DNA from: Triglochin maritima
Lineage: Eukaryota > Streptophyta > Magnoliopsida > Alismatales > Juncaginaceae
Length of the DNA: 64,000 bases
NCBI GenBank assembly: GCA_963682175.1
Contig: OY821786.1
Coordinates: forward strand, 27,612,501 to 27,676,500
Reading direction: 5' to 3'
Shown: positions 57,411 through 64,000 of the stretch, in pieces
How the letters are laid out: every line of letters begins with the position of its first letter
Numbering within the stretch: the stretch's first letter is position 1
The notes under the pieces: model-generated
Database searches by the model: none
Told to the model about the DNA's origin: nothing
The model's input: the letters and a program-made list of their open reading frames with translations, nothing else
Made by a program: the position numbers and the translations under genes

Positions 57411-59086
57411 TATTCAGCAAAACAACATGAGTCCGATGATAGAACGAATTGATTTCGTTCCTCAATTTTTGAGTCCGATGATTTGGAAAGTATTTCTTGA
57501 GGAATGCAGATTGAAACTCATCCCAAGTCCTAAAGGAATTCGCCTGGTTGCTGTACAACCACTTCTTGGCATCATCCTTTAGTGCAAAATGAACAAGCCT
57601 AAGATGGATGGAGTTTGTGCTAAGTTGTTGCAACTTGAACATAGCACAGACCTCCTCAAATTCCTAAGAAAGATATAGGGGTCACCTTTCCCAGTGAAGT
57701 GAGGGAGCGTGGAAATAAACTGAGGCTTAACCTCAAAATGGTTCCCATTTGCCTCTGGTAATACGATGCATGAGGGTAGAGCAGTACGACTCGGGTAGCG
57801 TAGATCACGTAGAGGTATGGGAGCCACAATAGGAAGCACAAGTGGAACAGGTGGGTCCAACAACTGTTCCTCCTCGTGGAAATGAGCAGCCATTGAACCC
57901 GGACTATGTGCGACACTAGAGGAGGGAGGCGTCGAGAAATCAACTACCTAAGCAGGGTTGACGACACGCCTCGTCAAACGGCCACTCTCGTCTCGTGTCC
58001 ACGAAAGCATGCACAAAGGTGCACACAAACTAAATTTTTTTTCTTTCCAAAAATAAAGAGTGTGCTTATAGGAGAAGACGGGGGGACACAGAAGAGAGAG
58101 AAGACTCGGGAGAGAAGCGAAGAAGTCCTTATGCTACGGCGGGTGGGTACAGGTAGAAGCACACAAGCAAACAAGGCTCAAACAGTCCTAATGTCGCTAT
58201 AGGTCCTTACAGCTAGACGACGCCTAACTGCGAGGTCACACGACCTCAACACGCCTCACCTCCCTACGACGAGGACCACAAAGCCCAGCAAGTGAGTCAA
58301 GATCCAGAGATCTCGTCTCTCCTACTATAGACAAAGTGGGCAACGCCGATCAGGTCATGACGGTCGGGACCGGATCACTCTCCTAATGCGCCCAAAATCC
58401 TTAGGGCCAATGTCTACTTGATTTTAAAATTAGGCTATTGATTCGTGTGGTTTTTGGGGTGAAGGAAAGGGTGATGAAATCCCCCACCTTATCTTTTGTG
58501 GGACAACCCCTCCTTAGTAGCGTTTTGGAGTCTTAATCTAACAATCAACTCTCCAAACAAACGCTCAACTCATACTTGTTTCAATGCACTTCCTACTAAC
58601 TAATGCATGTTCATACGAAATGCATGAACGAGAGTAGAAGGTGCGTACCTCACGCCAGCACTCATCAACTAAAAATAAAGCTAAAATAAAAGACAATCTA
58701 CAGGCCTAAGTCACATACATGATGCATGACCTAAACAAGAAGGAATGCCTAATCTTTTGCTTTGGGTTTTAGGGTCCAAGTTGCTTAAAGGAGGTTTGAT
58801 TATTGATCTGGGAACAAACTATAAGTCAAAACATGAAAAATCAAGTCCCAGATCACTACATCAATTATGCAAACATGCCAAAGAAATAAGAGAGTAAATG
58901 AAGCTCACCAGACCGCTGATTGGCGGTCTAGAGTGCCCAGGTTGCCTAAAAACTTCTCCAGCTGTTCCTCCGGGCGACTCCAAGTCTCCTGAAATAAAGA
59001 AAAACTACACAACACAAATTAAATCCACTCGAATCGTCCAAAAAAGAGTCTGGACTGACACCTCCCCGGCAACAGCGCCAAAAACT
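57411..59086 (-). mobile_element. Athila-like gypsy leader and gag N-terminal part, minus strand
   Basis: The primer-site region TGGCGCTGTTGCCGGGGAGG (59080-59061, minus) immediately follows the LTR 59087-60465. This is the tRNA-Asp-type site usual for Athila/Tat elements. A leader follows to about 57960. Gag is read as HFHEEEQLLDPPVP, FISTLPHFTGKGDPYIFLRN (57893-57579), then in another frame LRLVHFALKDDAKKWLYSNQ and FRTWDEFQSAFLKKYFPNHR (57642-57379), the Retrotrans_gag core. It is cut off at about 57411 by the second, older copy. Confidence 0.8.
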
Positions 59087-60465
59087 TGTTGAACGTTTTA
59101 ATTAAACCGCAAGTGCACGGCCGTGTTGAAGCAGTGGGAAATACAGGTCATCCTCAGGGAGGTGAGAAGCCTCTCGTTTGCACAAAATCAAGTGGCAAAA
59201 ATAGGGAAGAGAGTTGATTATGCTACTTTACGCTACACTACACTACGAAGTACGAAATGCATAAGCAAACAACAAACGATTAACTAAAACTTAACTCAGA
59301 ACGAAATAAGAGTGCTGGAATTCAGAAATAGAAAACCCCTAAGGGGTGGAGTGAGTGCACACATGCAAAAAAAGGTGGGTGTTGAACACATTCTTTAAGC
59401 ACAAATGAAGGTGGTGTTATCATGCATAGGAAGTGTCTAAATGTTATGGCAAAACCTATCAATCAATTCACCAACCTAGTTGATTAACATTTACGTATAC
59501 AAGTTGTTTATTTCAGAACCTAAACAAGCAGGAGAGGTGTCTAATCATTTTGGCAAAACTCATCAAGTTATGAATTCTATCCTAAACAAGCATGCATACA
59601 TTCATGTTTTATCAACACATTGTAAATAAAGCATTCATTCCATTCTCTAATGCATGTATGAACATCAACTCCACCCCCCAAAGGGGATGAAACTACTCAC
59701 TACACATTAGACTAATTATTAAACTAAGCAAGGAAAGCATATTAACTAAGCAACTAAAACTAATGAAATGAAATTAAACAAAGTAAAACAAGCAACATGA
59801 AACAAACAACATAATAAAGAAACTTTTATTACAATGACTCACAATTCAAGGAGCATCCTCCTACTTTAGTGTGTGCTTCAAGGCCTCACTTCTAGTAGGA
59901 AGAATAGCCACTCAAAATGTGAAGTGATTATAATAGAAGGTGAAGAGTTCTATTTATAGCCAAAGAAAAAGGTAATCCGGGATAATCCCCCGGTATGGGA
60001 CTAAACAAATACCAGAAATGGACTAAATACACACTAATACGCGACCCACCAAAATCTTAGTGGATGTGGGCCAAAACAGACCGCCAATTAGCGGTATATA
60101 TGGTTCGGATCGCGCTGGATTTTCTTCTGGGCTTTTCTGGATGGCTTTGTCGGTCTTTGATGCGTCTAATTTGTTTATTGGAGCTCCGACCCAAATAGAA
60201 TTGCAAAAATAATCCCCATGATGGTGTGGAGTTTTCTGTTTTGCTCTTTGGTCCTTCGGTCTTACGTTCAGGTCCTTCTCCCTTGCATCTTAGTCCCCAG
60301 GTCTCACAATTCAGTCATTTTCCCCTGCTTTTGGGTCCTTTTATGCTTCATCTCTTCAAACCTATTTATTCCTGAAAACTAAACATAAAACTCGTTACAT
60401 AGCATTGTTTAGGTGAAAGATAATGGATATAAGATACAAATATAAGCATGCAATGATGTCAATCA
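59087..60465 (-). mobile_element. 5' LTR of the minus-strand Athila-like gypsy element
   Basis: 1379 bp, the same length as the solo LTR 30377-31755 and very similar to it along its length. Minus-strand start TGATTGACATC at 60465; the other end at 59087 reads TGTTGAACG on the plus strand and abuts the primer site. No partner 3' LTR in this orientation was found in the window. Confidence 0.88.
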
Positions 60466-62437
60466 GTGTGTAATTCTCCCAAGGTCAAGTTTCGTGCATC
60501 ATCACTCGAGTAGCAAATTTGGAGTAAAATAAAGGATATATAACATGAGTACGATGTATGATGCTACTAAACAAATACCCCCACACTTACCTTTTCCTAG
60601 TCCCGAGCAAAACAAAGAAAGAGAAAAATGAAAGAAAGGAAAAACATACAAAAAACAGGGAAATCCGAACTCACGTTTTTAGGAATCACAGTTGCACCTA
60701 GTATATGGAACAAGCCATTAAATATTCTTGTCTCCAAGGAGGAGGAGTGTTGTCTCCTAAGAGTTTTCAACGGATATTCCCACAAAATCAGAACATTGAT
60801 GAATTATTCAATCTAGCAATATGACTCGATGGACCTATTTGTGTCGATTATTGGACACGGTATTCCTACGAGCCGACTCTAAATATGTATACAGTCCACA
60901 CACCTAACCAAGGGAACCAATCGTGCAAGTTAATTAAGGACTTAAGTGAAAGACATGGGCAACCTTAACATCCTAAAGTGATACAACGTGTAAAGTCCAT
61001 TAAGGTTCTTATTCGTATTTTTTTCTTTCTTTTTCATCATTTTTTATTATTATTAGAGAACAAATAGCTAAAACTTGTTGGTGTTTAATTCCCCCAGTGT
61101 CTGGTTCCGTACATCATTGCCTGTGAGGACTTACACTATCACAAATCTCCACATACGCCTTCCCCCAAATCTCCACATAGGGCGATCCCTACCACCCGTG
61201 TAACGGGAGATCGGTCGGTGCATCCCAAGTGAGATGACTCGAAAGCAACAGGTACTAAGTTCTCTCGGACCTAATTTCCTGAGTGATAGGAGCCGTGCGA
61301 GAAGAGAGAACACCCTACTAAATTATTTATTATCTACATGTAAACCAAAACCCTACACTTAAGGTTTCACAACAGGAGTTTAAGGGTCCCTGACTACAAC
61401 AAAGTTCCTTATACTAATAGACACGAATTATTGGACTCACTAGGTTTAGGGTGGATTTCTTTATTTGTTTGAGTACTGAAATCCTATAATTACTCTCCCC
61501 CCGAGGGAAATCAAGGTGCATCCTTATGACTTGATAAGACTTAAAGCCGGTGTATTAGATATCCTAATGCATCATGTTTAAGTCAATTCTGGGGCTTCCT
61601 TTTTACTTCACCTCTGAATGGGTTTACACATGCTAAACACACGTAAAACCCACAAAAAATTTCTTTCACAAACACATGAAGATTTTGAAAGAAATGGAAA
61701 AGTTAAAGCACTAGGCAAGCAAAAGAACGCAAGTGACCCAAGGATCATGGTATAACAGATATATCAATGTAAATTGTAGCACAGTATCCTGAACCTAACA
61801 ATACGAACAAAATAAAACAAAAGAAAAGGAAAAAGACTCGACTATATACACACGTAAAACACCCCCACACTTACTTCATGCGTTGTCCTCATTGAATGTG
61901 AGTATGATACTACATGGATTTATGCATGAAAAATAATAGATCTCACCAACGTGAAGCGCAAAAGGAAGTTCATGGTTATGTGGATGGACATATACCCGAA
62001 TTCCCAAAAACCTGTGAGATACTTAATAAGGGAGACTAATACATGAAACAAATGGGGCCCATATACACAACGGTTAGGAACCCACAACAATCTATGCTCA
62101 CTCTTGTAGTCTTCTCTTCTTCTTCTTCTTTTCAAATATAACTATGTACAAAAATAAGTTCTCATCGTCTTTTATCAAACGACATCAAATGGACCCTCAA
62201 AAGTGGGTCAATGTACTTGGAATGGGAACATGACACCATGCGTGGCCAAAATACTCATTAGTGAGCCCCCTCACAAAATGCACAAGATGCAAGGAGAGGT
62301 ACATGATCAAGACACAAAGGCGTCTGATTCAAAGGATCAAACTTAAAGAGCTCGAACCTCTCAGAGTTTGGTCATAATTGAGCAATGGAAGAAATGTTTC
62401 TCCCGTTATGGTATTGAAGTCGTCAATCCAAACTCTC
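60466..62437 (-). mobile_element. Gypsy 3' internal and LTR scraps, minus strand
   Basis: Two purine tracts on the minus strand, TAAGTGTGGGGGT at about 60590-60578 and a similar AGTGTGGGGGTGTTT at about 61870-61857, mark ends of internal regions of two related elements. 60466-60576 looks like an LTR start (second gypsy family). 60590-61060 parallels 52300-52620 reversed. 61380-61850 and 61880-62437 have no recognisable coding frame. Fragmentary and only partly explained. Confidence 0.5.
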
Positions 62438-63052
62438 TGTTTGATCGTTTTATTTAAACCGCAAGTGCACGGCCGCGTTGAAGCGGTGGCAAATACGGGT
62501 CGTCCACTGGGAGGTGTGTCGACGTTTGGTTTGTGCGAAGGCGAGTGGTAAAAAAATGGAGAGAGAGATTGATTACACTAACTACACTATAATGCAAAAG
62601 GAAATGAAAGATAAGCAATAAAAACTAAACCCCATAGGTGGTAGAGAAATAATGTGAATATAAAGATGTGTGTGTGTGTTCAATTAAGCTCCTCACAACA
62701 TGTAGTGCATGAAATCATAAAACTACATCCAACTTTGCCTCCACATGAATTAAGATAAGACTACATCATTAAAACATACAAGACAATAATTGGAATGAAG
62801 CTAAATGAACTCATGTATAAAGACTAGACCCTACTATGCCTCCACATGAATTAAGATAAGACTACATCATTAAAACATACAAGACATTAACTAAGGTAAA
62901 GGCAACAAGAGTACATACACTACAAATTGTGTTTCCAATATTAATTCCATCCATATCCTAACCTTATGATTCCCCATAAAATAGGTCCACTAATCAAAGC
63001 ATAAGCTAAGCTTCATTCAAGAGCATTAGCATATCAAAGATAAGAGTGGAGA
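62438..63052 (-). mobile_element. Athila-like gypsy LTR (long variant), 5' part missing
   Basis: Reverse complement of the 3' part of the 52638-54187 LTR: GCAAGTGCACGGCCG near 62460, cgggtcgtccactgggagg near 62496, and the duplicated cctccacatgaattaagat segment at 62748 and 62840. It stops abruptly near 63052, where the LINE begins. Confidence 0.8.
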
Positions 63053-63059
63053 GTGGAGA

Positions 63060-64000
63060 GAAGGAGAACGAGAGGTAGACGCTTTATTTGAAGATGGGAG
63101 AGTCTTGGGTTTCTAGGGTAGGTCTTCACCATTTCTCAACCTAAATCGTGTTTTGGATCCGGTTTTTGTTCTCCTTCCTGCTATGGGAGAATCTTTGAGT
63201 GCTAGTGCTGCCCTCAACGACTTGAAGGAGTTTCCAAGTCTGAGTGTCGAAATGGGCTGTGAGGGAGCTAAAGATGTGGATGCGGAGCAGCCTAGGGAGT
63301 TTGCTCAGCCCCGCAAGTGGTCTGATCTCTTTGAGAAGAGGGTCAAGCCCAACACCTCCCTAGATTTCGTTGAACCAACTATTAGGGAGGGAGGTGCTAG
63401 GGTTGCTACTATCTCGAGTAAAGAGCAAGAGGAAGCTAGTGGTGCATGGAAGAAGGTGTTGTTGGGTTATTTCGTGGGGTTCTCTCCCCATTTACCCACA
63501 CTTGAGAGGCATCTAGCAAAGGTGTGAGGATCTAGGGGGAGTTAGAGATTGTGCGACGGGGGTCCAATATGATGATTTTTAGATTCTCGCTAGACACCGA
63601 TTGAATTTTCGCTCTTGAAAATGGTCCATGGTTTGTGAGGGGGGGTGCCACTTATCCTCCAACCATGGTCGGCTGGCATTAAAACCTTGGACAAGGTTTG
63701 CACGATTCCCATTTGGGTGAGGTTCCCCGACTTGGATCTGAAGTTCTGGTCAAGGAAGCACCTAGGCACGATTGCAAGTGTGTTAGGGTCACCGATGTAC
63801 ATGGATGAGAACACGGCAACGGGGCGTTGGTTAGCTTACGCCCGAGTATGTGTGGAGGTAAGTGGTGACTTCGACTATCCATTACAAATATTGGTGCAAA
63901 ATGAGAAGGAGGAGGGTGAGGTTGTCTTTGTGGAGTACAAATGGAAGCATTTGTTTTGTAAGTTGTGTTCCATGTTTGGTATTCCGAAGTTCGATGCCCT
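63060..64000 (+). mobile_element. Plant L1-type LINE, ORF1 with DUF4283, runs off the window
   Basis: A leader (63060-63152) precedes ORF1. The first frame (63153-63527) reads WSDLFEKRVKPNTSLDFVEP and WKKVLLGYFVGFSPHLPTLE. After a frameshift the domain continues as RFSLDTD (stop) IFALENGPWFVRGG. From about 63690 it continues as IPIWVRFPDLDLKFWSRKHL, GTIASVLGSPMYMDENT, YARVCVEV and YKWKHLFCKLCSMFGI, the zinc-knuckle start. This order is the DUF4283 RNA-binding region of plant L1 ORF1. At least two frameshifts or stops make it defective. ORF2 would lie beyond 64000. Confidence 0.85.

Noticed and set aside
1..64000. A novel bacterial-type or viral defence system
   Set aside because: No operon-like gene order and no viral replication genes were seen; coding content apart from MLK is explained by transposon families or captured fragments.

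Overview
The window is nuclear DNA of a flowering plant. It holds one intact host gene, a 16-exon MUT9-like/casein-kinase-1-like protein kinase (MLK/PPK family, HD16/EL1 in rice), set in about 50 kb of nested transposable elements. The evidence for a plant is GT-AG introns, plant LTR-retrotransposon lineages (Ty3/gypsy Tekay-like and Athila-like, Ty1/copia Sirevirus-like and others), plant L1 and RTE LINEs, hAT and MULE DNA transposons, and transposon-captured fragments of MenG, a mitochondrial dicarboxylate carrier and a TIR1/AFB auxin receptor. The species cannot be fixed from the sequence alone.

Layout. 1-8708: 3' end of a Tekay-like gypsy element whose 3' LTR appears split by a Sirevirus-like solo LTR (1312-2940, minus), an Athila-like solo LTR (2990-4320) and a 5'-truncated copia element with its 3' LTR (about 4360-7667). 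8709-12038: broken Athila-like gag, a full-length Sirevirus-like LTR (9558-11048) and unclassified DNA. 12047-13352: a 1.3-kb hAT-like element with an exact 8-bp target duplication, carrying pieces of two host genes. 13480-25410: the kinase gene, with TATA box, a long 5'UTR intron filled by a minisatellite and an RTE LINE tail, upstream ORFs, and coding exons 17147-25036. Intron 13 holds a second RTE tail, and the last intron holds a hAT-like MITE with a TIR1/AFB fragment. 26026-26505: a 480-bp hAT MITE. 26625-29179: a MULE-like element with about 140-bp TIRs and a DUF1985 remnant. 30121-34777: a minus-strand copia element lacking protease and integrase, with a gypsy solo LTR nested in its 3' LTR, inserted into an older copia. 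36072-42819: a gypsy solo LTR that contains a complete Sirevirus-like element (36814-42153) with 1.5-kb LTRs, a gag remnant and no pol. 42820-47088: LTR fragments. 47088-52080: a minus-strand Athila-like gag-pol cut inside reverse transcriptase by a solo copia LTR (47434-49607). 52080-63050: more Athila-like LTRs, leaders and gag fragments in both orientations. 63060-64000: a plant L1 LINE ORF1 (DUF4283) running off the window.

Six insertions could be bounded by exact target-site duplications in LTR elements and three in hAT elements, so much of the nesting order can be read. The most notable points are the hAT-like elements that captured recognisable host-gene pieces with introns retained, and the palindrome CGGTCGACCG, which recurs in clusters in LTRs of at least two copia families and probably a gypsy LTR, and also inside a hAT MITE.
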